From Gaetbulibacter_A aestuarii (GTDB taxonomy: Bacteria > Bacteroidota > Bacteroidia > Flavobacteriales > Flavobacteriaceae), in assembly GCF_039537665.1 (NCBI RefSeq), contig NZ_BAABAY010000001.1, positions 1,302,001-1,366,000 of the forward strand: DNA of 64,000 bases, given 5' to 3'. Of the stretch, positions 34,319 through 42,576 are shown one piece after another. The position numbers and the translations under genes are program-made. The notes beneath the pieces were generated by a model that did not search any database, was not told where the DNA came from, and was given only the letters and a program-made list of their open reading frames with translations. Positions within the stretch are counted from its first letter, which is position 1. Every line of letters starts with the position of its first letter.

Positions 34319-35173
34319 ATGTTGAAAACTCTTTTATACATACTCATTTGTATTCCCATCTTTTCATTTTCCCAAAACAATTTGCTTGAGGAAATAAATA
34401 CGGATTCCATAGGCAATCAAGATATCTCTGCTGTTTTTAAAGGGATAAAGATTGTTAATTTCGAATCGACAAAACTAATTTCTAAAGGAGAATTCATATT
34501 CATGGTTTCCCATCGATTCGGTAGTATTGAGAATGGATTTGATAGTTTTTTCGGATTGGATAATGCAGTAACACGCTTAAATTTTGTGTTCGGACTTTCT
34601 GATGCAATTAATATAAATGCTTCGAGGAGTTCTTTCCAAAAAACCTATGAGGCCTCAGTAAAAATCAGGTTCATAAGTCAACAGGAAAATGGTTTTCCTT
34701 TTACTCTGGTATCTTATAACACCATTTTATGTAATACAGCTTTAAGTAGTTCAAACCTCCCTAAACTGGAATTTCAACATCGCTTAGGTTATATGTCCCA
34801 ACTGCTCGTTTCCAGAAAGTTAAACTCCGGTTTATCTCTGGAATTGGCCCCAACATTTTTTCACGACAACTATGTTGCCATTGATGATCAGGATAATTCA
34901 CAATTTGCTCTGGGGTTAGGAGGGCGGTATAAGTTAGGTAAACGATGGTCTTTAAATGTTGATTATGGTTGGCATTTAAATAGAGCTGCGGATTCGCCAT
35001 ACAAAAATCCGCTTTCCATAGGTGTGGATATTGAAACCGGTGGACACGTTTTTCAATTGCTATTTACTAATGCTCAGGCAATGAATACCAATGGTTTTTT
35101 AGGTCAGGCAACAGGCGATTGGGGTCAGGGAGATATTTATTTTGGATTTAATTTAACCCGAATTTTTAATTAG
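34319..35173 (+). CDS. DUF5777 family outer-membrane beta-barrel protein
   Basis: 284 residues. A signal peptide ends near IFSFSQ (about 19). FKGIKIVNFESTKLISKGEFIFMVSHRFG and DNAVTRLNFVFGLSDAININASRS are recognisable DUF5777 blocks. Alternating strands continue to a C-terminal IYFGFNLTRIFN, an aromatic ending typical of outer-membrane barrels. It lies between the cupredoxin gene and the first CxxCH lipoprotein gene, with gaps of 1 and 4 nt. In Bacteroidota, DUF5777 genes often accompany YceI and haem proteins. A barrel that holds or feeds the redox proteins is possible; no activity is established. Confidence 0.8.
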   Translation: MLKTLLYILICIPIFSFSQNNLLEEINTDSIGNQDISAVFKGIKIVNFESTKLISKGEFIFMVSHRFGSIENGFDSFFGLDNAVTRLNFVFGLSDAININASRSSFQKTYEASVKIRFISQQENGFPFTLVSYNTILCNTALSSSNLPKLEFQHRLGYMSQLLVSRKLNSGLSLELAPTFFHDNYVAIDDQDNSQFALGLGGRYKLGKRWSLNVDYGWHLNRAADSPYKNPLSIGVDIETGGHVFQLLFTNAQAMNTNGFLGQATGDWGQGDIYFGFNLTRIFN

Positions 35174-35177
35174 AATC

Positions 35178-35543
35178 ATGTTCAAAAAGAAAAAATTAAT
35201 ATTCGTTTTTATCTGCTTATCGGCGCTTAGTTGTACCAGTGTGAGTACAGATGATTTAATAGAAGATTTACCACAAGGGAATACAATAACCTATGTGGAT
35301 CACGTAAAACCAATTATTGATAACAATTGTATTAGCTGCCATGGAATTTCACCAACAAATGGGGCCAGTATTTCTCTGGTAAGCTATACCAATGTAAAAA
35401 ATGGCGTGTTGAATAATAATTTAATAAGTAAAATTAATGGTAACGGTCCGGGAAGTTTAATGCCTTATGGCGGACAAAAATTACCTCAAAATCTTATTGA
35501 TATTATAACAGAATGGCAGGCCATGGGATTTATTGAAAAATAG
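35178..35543 (+). CDS. Lipoprotein with single CxxCH haem-binding motif
   Basis: 121 residues. The lipobox LSALSC gives Cys 19. The haem c motif CISCH (about 51-55) follows VDHVKPIIDNN. A Met in GSLMPYGGQKLP (about 96-104) is a candidate sixth ligand and TEWQAMGFIEK closes the domain, as in small planctomycete-type/cytochrome-c-like domains. It would carry one electron at the membrane surface. The next gene encodes a related protein, so a duplication is likely. A c-type haem lyase system is needed but is not in this window. Confidence 0.8.
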   Translation: MFKKKKLIFVFICLSALSCTSVSTDDLIEDLPQGNTITYVDHVKPIIDNNCISCHGISPTNGASISLVSYTNVKNGVLNNNLISKINGNGPGSLMPYGGQKLPQNLIDIITEWQAMGFIEK

Positions 35544-35565
35544 TACAACTTAAATTTAGAAAATT

Positions 35566-35946
35566 ATGAAACTTAAACATGCTCTTTCACTTTTAGTCAT
35601 CACGGCATTACTTTTTAACTGCTCCTCTGATAGTGCTAATCCGGGTTCGCCTGATCCAACACCTGATCCAACTCCGGATCCTACGAATAGCACTAAAGTG
35701 ACTTATACTTCGGATATCGCAAGTATAATAAATGGCAATTGTATTTCTTGCCATAGTGATCCACCTGTTAATAGTGCACCAATGGCTTTAACAACCTATG
35801 CCCAGGTAAAAAACTATGTTGATTTGATTATAACGCGTGTCAATAGTTCCACAAATCCAATGCCACCGTCTCCTAACGATCCATTATCGGATAGTGATAA
35901 AAGTCTTATTCAGCAATGGAAAGATGATGGTTTATTGGAGAATTAA
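35566..35946 (+). CDS. Second CxxCH lipoprotein, paralogous to the preceding one
   Basis: 126 residues. The lipobox LLFNC gives Cys 19, then a Pro/Asp linker with repeated PDPTPDP (about 28-42). VTYTSDIASIINGNCISCHSDPP (haem motif CISCH), ALTTYAQVKNYV, a Met-Pro pair in NPMPPSP, and IQQWKDDGLLEN parallel the preceding protein segment by segment. The linker should lift the haem domain from the membrane. It is 22 nt after its paralog and probably in the same transcript, ahead of the yceI-like gene. Confidence 0.8.
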   Translation: MKLKHALSLLVITALLFNCSSDSANPGSPDPTPDPTPDPTNSTKVTYTSDIASIINGNCISCHSDPPVNSAPMALTTYAQVKNYVDLIITRVNSSTNPMPPSPNDPLSDSDKSLIQQWKDDGLLEN

Positions 35947-35969
35947 ATTCAATATAACGTCATTGTGGA

Positions 35970-36515
35970 ATGAAAAATTTTTTGGTGTTAATTATATTTA
36001 TTTTCGGCTCCTGGGCCAATGCACAAAATAGGTATATTACTAAAACAGGGTTAATAAGTTTTGAAGCTTCTGTGCCGTCCTTTGAGGAGGTTGCTGCAAC
36101 AAATAAATCAGTTACAGCAATTATTAATACCGATAATGGAGATATTGCTGCCTTGGCTTTGGTAACCGGATTTAGGTTTAAAAATGCTTTGATGGAGGAG
36201 CATTTCAATGAAAACTATGCTGAATCTAATAAGTTTCCAAAGGCTGTTTTTAAAGGAACAATTGAAGGTTTTTCGCTTCAAAAGGAAGCTAAGAATTTAA
36301 TACTTCGTGGGGAATTAACATTTCATGGTGTTAAAAGACCACTGAATAGCATACCGGTTATTTTATCTTTTAAAAAAAATGAAGTTTATATGAAAGGAAA
36401 ATTCAAGGTACTCGCTTCAGACTTTGAGATTGAAATTCCTAAAATTGTGAGGAATAAAATTGCAGAAGATATCGTGGTTACTTTTGAATTTGAGCTTGAA
36501 AAAAAGGATAATTAG
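35970..36515 (+). CDS. YceI family secreted protein
   Basis: 181 residues with a signal peptide (MKNFLVLIIFIFGSWANA). YceI blocks are ITKTGLISFEASVPSFEEV, LVTGFRFKNALMEEHFNENY, PKAVFKGTIEGF and LRGELTFHGVKRPL, in the usual order. These lipocalin-like proteins bind long polyisoprenoid or amphiphilic molecules. In this row the partner may be a quinone-like compound used with the cupredoxin and haem lipoproteins, which is inference. The stop codon at 36513-36515 coincides with the first base of the second repeat array. Confidence 0.85.
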   Translation: MKNFLVLIIFIFGSWANAQNRYITKTGLISFEASVPSFEEVAATNKSVTAIINTDNGDIAALALVTGFRFKNALMEEHFNENYAESNKFPKAVFKGTIEGFSLQKEAKNLILRGELTFHGVKRPLNSIPVILSFKKNEVYMKGKFKVLASDFEIEIPKIVRNKIAEDIVVTFEFELEKKDN

Positions 36516-37228
36516 CATCGTTTTCTTGTTTATACTATTTTCAAAGTAGTACACTTTCTGATGTACATATCCAAATCTCACGTATATTCCCAAATTTTGT
36601 CATGCTGAACTTGTTTCAGCATCTAAGCTCTAAATCAGATAGACCCTGAAACAAGTTCAGGGTGACAGCATTAAGCGGAGGATAATAGATACGGAGTTTA
36701 CTTGAGCATTTTTTTGACTTTTTTCAAAGCAGTACGCTTTTTGGTGTACGTATGCAAATCTCCCTGATATTGCCGAACTTTGTCATGCTGAACTTGTTTC
36801 AGCATCTAAATTCTGCATATAATAGACCCTGAAACAAGTTCAGGGTGACGCCATCAATCGGAGGGTAGTAAATATCGAGTGTGTCAAGAGCTTTTTTGTT
36901 TGGACTATTTTTAAAGCATTACGCTTTCTTTTGTACCTATACAAACCTCTCTGACCTTACTAAATTTTGTCATGCTGAACTTGTTTCAGTATCTAAATTC
37001 TAGATCAGATAAGACCCTAAAACAAGTTCAGGGTGACAGCATTAAGCGGAGGATAATAGATACGGAGTTTACTTGAGCATTTTTTTGACTTTTTTCAAAG
37101 AACTACGCTTTTTGATGTACATATCCAAATCTCCTGGATATCACCAAATTTTGTCATGTTGAACTTGTTTCAGCATCTAAATTCTGCATCAGATAGCCCC
37201 TGAAACAAGTTCAGGGTGACAGCATTAA
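36513..37228. repeat. Second array of the about 188-bp tandem repeat, four copies
   Basis: This is the same unit and orientation as the array at 27073-27846. Hairpin left arms start at 36598, 36781, 36968 and 37152; right arms end at 36667, 36850, 37038 and 37221. GAGTTTACTTGAGCA or GAGTGTGTCAAGAG junctions lie at about 36694, 36877 and 37065. The fourth copy has small changes (TGTCATGTTG). The array lies between the convergent yceI-like and epimerase genes, and both of their stop codons fall at its edges. No credible gene inside. Confidence 0.92.
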
Positions 37229-38179
37229 TCAGAGTATTTGGATGGAGAAGTTACACTGAAACACTCTGGAAGCTTTTAATGGAATTATACCCTCTTTTTG
37301 TTCAAGTTTTTTATTGTGATCGTAATTGTCTGAAATGCCATGCCAGGGTTCAACACATACAAAAGGAGAATTTCCGGCAGACCAAATGCCTAAATACGGG
37401 TAGTTCCTAAAGGTTACCTTGAGGTATTTTTTATTTGTTGGTTTGTACACAAAGGTTGCTGTTGAAAACGGATTTGGATTAAAAGTTAAAGAGCCTTCAT
37501 CAAATAAGGTATCGGAAATATTTATCTCCCCCGGAGCGTTCATAACTTCAGAATAATCATCAATATATAACCCATCATTCTTATTTTTAGTTTTAGTTTT
37601 GATCTTCTTATCAAATACCAAGTCATAATCGTGGCGGTTTTGTCCCGGTTCAAAAGGACAGTTAAATGCCGGATGGGCACCCAGGGAAAAATACATGGTG
37701 TCAGAATTAGGATTTTTAACCGTGTAATTAACCTGGAGTGTGTTTCCTTTCAAAGTGTATTTTATTTGCAGTACATAATCGAAAGGATACATTTTTTTAG
37801 TTTCGGTATTAGCCTGTTGTTCGAAGGTAATAGCGTTCGGTGACTTTTTAATTACTTTAAAATCGTAATCGCGTGCAAAACCATGTTGAGGCATCGAATA
37901 GGTTTTTCCGTTTAAGATGTATTCTTTATCCTTTAAAGGGCCTACAATTGGAAACAATATGGGTGCATGTCGATTCCAGTAATTCGGGTCTGCCTGCCAA
38001 ATATATTCAAGAGAATCTGACTTTAAACTGGCTAATTCTGCACCTTTAGCCAAAATAGTTGCGGTTAATTTTTCGTTGGATATAGTATAGGAAGTTTGTT
38101 GTGCATTCACCCTGGTGGTTGCCAAACTTATGATTAAAAGAATACTGTAAACAAAACAAACGGAATAATTGTTTTTCAT
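37229..38179 (-). CDS. Secreted aldose 1-epimerase-like protein
   Basis: 316 residues. A signal peptide ends at RVNAQ (about 26). The galactose-mutarotase-like fold shows NEKLTATILAKGAELASLKS, ANYWNRHAPILFPIVGPLKD (the arginine-His and PIVG block), MPQHGFARDYDFKV (catalytic His in QHGFAR), LGAHPAFNCPF (second His) and CVEPWHGISD near the end. Members interconvert anomers or act on hexose-phosphates; the secreted form fits sugar processing in the periplasm. It is divergent from the hybrid sensor gene and has its own copy of the locus-wide DNA motif at 38238-38261, so it is probably part of the polysaccharide regulon. Confidence 0.8.
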   Translation of the reverse strand: MKNNYSVCFVYSILLIISLATTRVNAQQTSYTISNEKLTATILAKGAELASLKSDSLEYIWQADPNYWNRHAPILFPIVGPLKDKEYILNGKTYSMPQHGFARDYDFKVIKKSPNAITFEQQANTETKKMYPFDYVLQIKYTLKGNTLQVNYTVKNPNSDTMYFSLGAHPAFNCPFEPGQNRHDYDLVFDKKIKTKTKNKNDGLYIDDYSEVMNAPGEINISDTLFDEGSLTFNPNPFSTATFVYKPTNKKYLKVTFRNYPYLGIWSAGNSPFVCVEPWHGISDNYDHNKKLEQKEGIIPLKASRVFQCNFSIQIL

Positions 38180-38237
38180 TGTACCGATGACCTAAAGGGT
38201 TTATAACATGAAAGGTAAAATTAATTTTTATCAAAAG

Positions 38238-38261
38238 TGTTAAGGTTAGTAAATTGTCGGT
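38238..38261 (-). promoter_or_regulatory. Candidate HTCS operator upstream of the epimerase gene
   Basis: On the minus strand ACCGACAATTTACTAACCTT matches the motif found before susC, the GH5-like and the Calx-beta genes; it agrees with the Calx-beta site at about 17 of 24 positions. It points toward the epimerase ATG, 58 nt away. It is the weakest of the four sites but keeps the GACAATTT and AACC cores. Confidence 0.5.
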
Positions 38262-38379
38262 TTAGGTTCAAAAAGCGTCATTACTTAAGAATTTATTAAT
38301 TTTAAGTCTTGTTATTAACAAAAAATTAATTTAATTGCTCTTAAAATAAATATTTGATATTCTTTGAGTCTATGTTATT

Positions 38380-41300
38380 GTGATTACGAAAAAACGAAAT
38401 ATAACCACTTTTTTAAATTCCGTAAGGTTTATTTTTTGCCTGACCGTAATTGGGGTTTTTCAGTTGTCTTTTGCTCAAAATACCGTTGAGTTTAAACAAC
38501 TATCCGGTGAAAATGTTTCTACACAGAGCATCACCTACGCTGTAGTTCAGGATAGTATTGGAAACGTGTGGATAGCCTCTGAAGAAGGCGTTTTAAAACA
38601 CAACTCAAAATTCTATAAAGTTTATAATACGTACAATGGTTTGCCAAGTTCTGTAAGTAACAGAACCATGGATATTTTTATAGATTCCAAACAACGAATT
38701 TGGGCGGGAATGGAAAATGGTATTTGTTTATACGACAATACTCTTGACCGGTTCAATCTCGTTGGAAAAACACCTGATATAAACCCTTCTTTAGTGAATG
38801 AAATTATTGAAGATGATCAAGGAAATATTTGGATCGCTTGTTATAATGGTCTTTGGAAATACAATCCTAATGGTAAGGAAGATACGCTTGTTCGTTTAAT
38901 AAGTAATCATGTTCTATATTCCATTTATTATTTAGAGCATCAAATATTTGTTGGTGCTTCAGACGGTTTGTATGTATACGATATTAAGAGTGATATTTTA
39001 AGCCCTGTTTCATCTGATATTAAAAATGTAGATTTAATCAATAAGGCTAATAATGCCTTATTCGTGGGAACAAAATCTGGAAAAATTTTTACCCTTAATC
39101 CAACTGGAAACATATTAAAACCGCTTGATTTTAAAAACCCAGGACATTATCCGATCTCTGATATTTGCAATGACGATCTTGGAAATATTTATTTGGCCAC
39201 CGATGGAGATGGCTTGTACTATTTAGATAGAAATTTTAACGTTCTAAATCATTTTGTAGACGATATTGATGACAAGAACTCTATTTCCAGTAATGGCATT
39301 TATGATGTGGAAATAGGTAACGAGGGGATTTTATGGTTGGCAACTTACGGTGGTGGTGTGAATTATTTTAATTCGTATCGCTTGCCTTTTAATAAGATTC
39401 AGCACCGAATCAATAATGAAAACAGTTTAGTTACAAATTTCACGAGATCGATTGCTATTGATAAGAACAATAAGCTTTGGTTTGGCACAAAAAAAGGTGT
39501 TAGTATTTGGAACCCGAAAACAAATACATGGAAACATCTCAATGATTTTTCCGGTCCGGGAAGTAGTGATAACGTCGTTTTAGCCCTTGCTGCAGATGAT
39601 GAATATATGTGGATGGGAACCTATAACAGTGGTTTGCTAAGAGTTAATATAAATACTTTTCGCATCACGAAATTTGATTCGAAGAAATCGGAAAAACTCC
39701 AGTTAAAAAAGGTTTACACGGTTTGTAAAGACTCTCATAATAATATTTGGTTCGGGGGAATACAGGGCGACGTTACTGTTATAAGATCAAATGGAAAAAT
39801 AGACACCTATCCCATTCAGCCTGTAAAGTCCATTATAGAATCTAATTCTGGTGATATTATTGCCGCCGGAAAAAATGGAGCCTTCAGAATCAATCCAAAC
39901 AAATCACGGTTCGAACTCATTGAGGGTACAAGACCAACACCACAAAGTAGAGCGTATTCTAATATTAACGCTTTGGCCCAATTAAATAACGGAACATTAC
40001 TTTTAGCAACTAATGGTACGGGTTTAATGTTTTATGATCTTAATAGCCAACAATGCAAAAAGCTGGATATGCGATCGGGTTTACCCTCTGATATCATTCA
40101 AGGAGTCATTGTTCAGGATAACAACAATATCTGGGCGAGCACTACGAAAGGTTTGGCTCATATAAAAACGAGTGCTAAAGATACCATCATTAATATTTAC
40201 GACAAACGTGATGGTTTAGCTTGTACCGAATTTAATTACGGTAGTTTCGCTAAGCTTAAAGATTCACTTTTCGCTTTTGGAGGTGTGGACGGAGTAACAA
40301 CCTATAATCCTTATGAAATTAAAGGCCATAACTATAAACCGGCCGTTGTATTTGATAAGTTCAGGTTGTTCAATAAAGATGTTGATCCCGGTGATTCAAA
40401 AATTTTGCAGAAGCATATCAATGTTACCAAAAATATTACGCTTAAAAGTAGTGAAAACTCCATTCAATTGGCGTTTACCGGTATTTCTCATGGGACCCCT
40501 TCAAAAATTAAATACTCATGGCAACTGGAAGGATTCGATCCGGATTGGAGCACGCCCAGCCATAACGCATTTGCTACATATACCAACCTGAGTTCAGGTA
40601 CATATACGTTTAAGGTGAAAGCGGCTGATAAATATGGAAATTTTGGTAAGGCACGTACCATTAATATAACGGTTTTATCACCATGGTGGGCAACCAATGA
40701 AGCTATTTTTGTTTACGTACTTATAATTTTAGGGGTCATTTTACTCATTATCCATTTTACGAGTGTTATTGTAAATAAAAGAAATGCTGATGAGCAAATT
40801 GATATGTTCAATAACATTACGCATGAAATAAAAACACCTTTAACTATATTATTATCATCACTTGATAATGCTACAGAAAAAGCGAAACACGATATTCCAA
40901 AAGATCAAATAAAAACAACCGTAAAACGGATTAGCTCATTATTTGAACAGATGCTTAACTTTCATAAAGTGACTACAGATAAATCAGGTAAAAGCTATGT
41001 TTCTCCTATTAATCTTGAAAAGCATATTCAAAAGATAGTAAGTGATTTTAATCCATTGTTTGAAGACCACAATTTAAAAATTGAAATTAGGAATAAATGG
41101 ACCAACGAATTATTCTATTACAATAAGGAAACCTTTGATAAGGTGGTACTTAACTTAATTTCGAATGCCATAAAATATTCTTTCGATGATAATAAAATCA
41201 TTATTGAACTCGATAAAACAAAGTCCGGTGAACTTAAACTAAAGGTGATAGATTTTGGGATGGGCATTCCAAAAGACCAACAAAAGTACATTCTCAAACG

Positions 41301-42318
41301 TTACTACCGGGCTAGAAATGTTATTAATAGCCAAAGACCAGGCACTGGTTTAGGCCTTATAATGATCAAGAAACTCATCGAGAAAAATGGAGGATCTATC
41401 CAATTTGAAAGTCAGGAGAACCGGGGAACAACCTTTACCGTAGTATTGAAGAATTTTAAAGCTAGACACCAACATCAGGAAACTAACTCTGAAAAAATTC
41501 AAATTCAGGGAGATATATTAATTGAACATGAGGATCCCAGTGAATTGGCGGAATTGAGTGATAATAAGATTTTGATCGTTGAAGATAATGATGAGCTACG
41601 AAATATTCTGGTAGAATCATTAGGAACACATTTTCAGGTTTTTGAAGCGCACAACGGGGAGGAAGGTTTAAAAATGGCGATGCAAAATTTCCCCGACCTC
41701 ATTCTAACAGATCTTATTATGCCGGAAATGGACGGTATTGAAATGTCAAAGCGTATCAAGAACGATATTAATTTGAATCACATTCCAATTTTTATGCTCA
41801 CGGTGCTTCAAAATTCTGTTCAAAAACTGGAAAGTATAGAAAGTGGTATTTCAGAGTACATAGAGAAACCTATCAACATGCCATTTCTTTTGGCTAAAAT
41901 CGTAAACACATTTAAATGGCAGCAAAAGTTGCGAGAAAAATATGTTCACGAGACAGATGCGGATAATGCTGCATCTTTCAGAAATGAGAATGATCAGAAA
42001 TTTTTAGAAGATCTCGAAGAATCTGTGCTTCAAAATATTGAAAATAATAACTTCTCTGTACACGATCTATCGAACATTTTTGGCATGAGTAGAACCTCAC
42101 TTTATATGAAATTGAAAAGTCTTGTTGATCTTTCACCCCAGGATTTTATTATTCATACTAAATTAAAACTAGCTAAAAAACTACTTATTCAGGGGGATAA
42201 AAGTATCAAAGAAGTGGCCTATGCTTCTGGCTTTTCCAATCCTAAATATTTTAGTACCTCTTTCAAGAAATTTTACGGACAAACTCCAACAGGTTTTGTG
42301 GATAGTTTACAAGACTGA
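38380..42318 (+). CDS. Hybrid two-component system sensor-regulator (HTCS)
   Basis: 1312 residues. An in-frame stop at 38365 and no ATG after it make GTG at 38380 the start. Order: signal peptide (to SFAQ, about 33), a periplasmic double beta-propeller of Reg_prop repeats (about 35-690, many NIWIA/LWFGT blades), Y_Y_Y domain (about 695-765), membrane helix (about 775-797), HisKA with His 815 in NITHEIKTPL, HATPase (NLISNAIKYS, DFGMGIP, GTGLGL), receiver domain with Asp 1111 in LILTDLIMPEMDG, and an AraC-type double HTH from about 1220. All phosphorelay residues are present. Such proteins bind an oligosaccharide outside and activate the adjacent susC operon. The predicted operators are listed separately. 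Confidence 0.95.
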   Translation: MITKKRNITTFLNSVRFIFCLTVIGVFQLSFAQNTVEFKQLSGENVSTQSITYAVVQDSIGNVWIASEEGVLKHNSKFYKVYNTYNGLPSSVSNRTMDIFIDSKQRIWAGMENGICLYDNTLDRFNLVGKTPDINPSLVNEIIEDDQGNIWIACYNGLWKYNPNGKEDTLVRLISNHVLYSIYYLEHQIFVGASDGLYVYDIKSDILSPVSSDIKNVDLINKANNALFVGTKSGKIFTLNPTGNILKPLDFKNPGHYPISDICNDDLGNIYLATDGDGLYYLDRNFNVLNHFVDDIDDKNSISSNGIYDVEIGNEGILWLATYGGGVNYFNSYRLPFNKIQHRINNENSLVTNFTRSIAIDKNNKLWFGTKKGVSIWNPKTNTWKHLNDFSGPGSSDNVVLALAADDEYMWMGTYNSGLLRVNINTFRITKFDSKKSEKLQLKKVYTVCKDSHNNIWFGGIQGDVTVIRSNGKIDTYPIQPVKSIIESNSGDIIAAGKNGAFRINPNKSRFELIEGTRPTPQSRAYSNINALAQLNNGTLLLATNGTGLMFYDLNSQQCKKLDMRSGLPSDIIQGVIVQDNNNIWASTTKGLAHIKTSAKDTIINIYDKRDGLACTEFNYGSFAKLKDSLFAFGGVDGVTTYNPYEIKGHNYKPAVVFDKFRLFNKDVDPGDSKILQKHINVTKNITLKSSENSIQLAFTGISHGTPSKIKYSWQLEGFDPDWSTPSHNAFATYTNLSSGTYTFKVKAADKYGNFGKARTINITVLSPWWATNEAIFVYVLIILGVILLIIHFTSVIVNKRNADEQIDMFNNITHEIKTPLTILLSSLDNATEKAKHDIPKDQIKTTVKRISSLFEQMLNFHKVTTDKSGKSYVSPINLEKHIQKIVSDFNPLFEDHNLKIEIRNKWTNELFYYNKETFDKVVLNLISNAIKYSFDDNKIIIELDKTKSGELKLKVIDFGMGIPKDQQKYILKRYYRARNVINSQRPGTGLGLIMIKKLIEKNGGSIQFESQENRGTTFTVVLKNFKARHQHQETNSEKIQIQGDILIEHEDPSELAELSDNKILIVEDNDELRNILVESLGTHFQVFEAHNGEEGLKMAMQNFPDLILTDLIMPEMDGIEMSKRIKNDINLNHIPIFMLTVLQNSVQKLESIESGISEYIEKPINMPFLLAKIVNTFKWQQKLREKYVHETDADNAASFRNENDQKFLEDLEESVLQNIENNNFSVHDLSNIFGMSRTSLYMKLKSLVDLSPQDFIIHTKLKLAKKLLIQGDKSIKEVAYASGFSNPKYFSTSFKKFYGQTPTGFVDSLQD

Positions 42319-42415
42319 AATTCAGAATAGTAGATTTTTATAATTCAGTATATTTTATTGCCAAATTTTATAAATACCATAGTTTTAGGGGGTTTATATT
42401 GTGAAAAAGCTAGAA

Positions 42416-42440
42416 TTTGACGATAAATATACCCTTTTTG
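42416..42440 (+). promoter_or_regulatory. Candidate HTCS operator upstream of susC
   Basis: TTTGACGATAAATATACCCT followed by TTTTG shares TGAC-R-AT and ATACCCT with the site at 59563-59587. It lies 136 nt before the susC ATG, farther than the two downstream sites (48 nt), so the susC transcript probably has a long leader. Confidence 0.55.
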
Positions 42441-42576
42441 ATAATTATTAAAACTCGAAAAAGCATTAAAAAATTAGTTTAGCATGAACTAAACTCAAAA
42501 AATAAATTACCAACTAGACTAAAAATTTAAGAGCTGATTTCAGACACTAAATTTTAAGACTAATAACTAAAAAACA

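Noticed and set aside
26977..37228. Genomic island with attachment sites at tRNA-Val
   Set aside because: There is no integrase or transposase, and no copy of the tRNA 3' end at the far side; only the repeat arrays are shared.
37216..37410. Plus-strand open frame at the end of the second repeat array
   Set aside because: It is antisense to the epimerase C-terminus and starts inside the repeat.
38341..38380. TTG then TATTCTTTG as a promoter for the HTCS gene
   Set aside because: The -7 box has three rather than two variable bases and would end only about 10 nt before the GTG; too weak to list as a feature.
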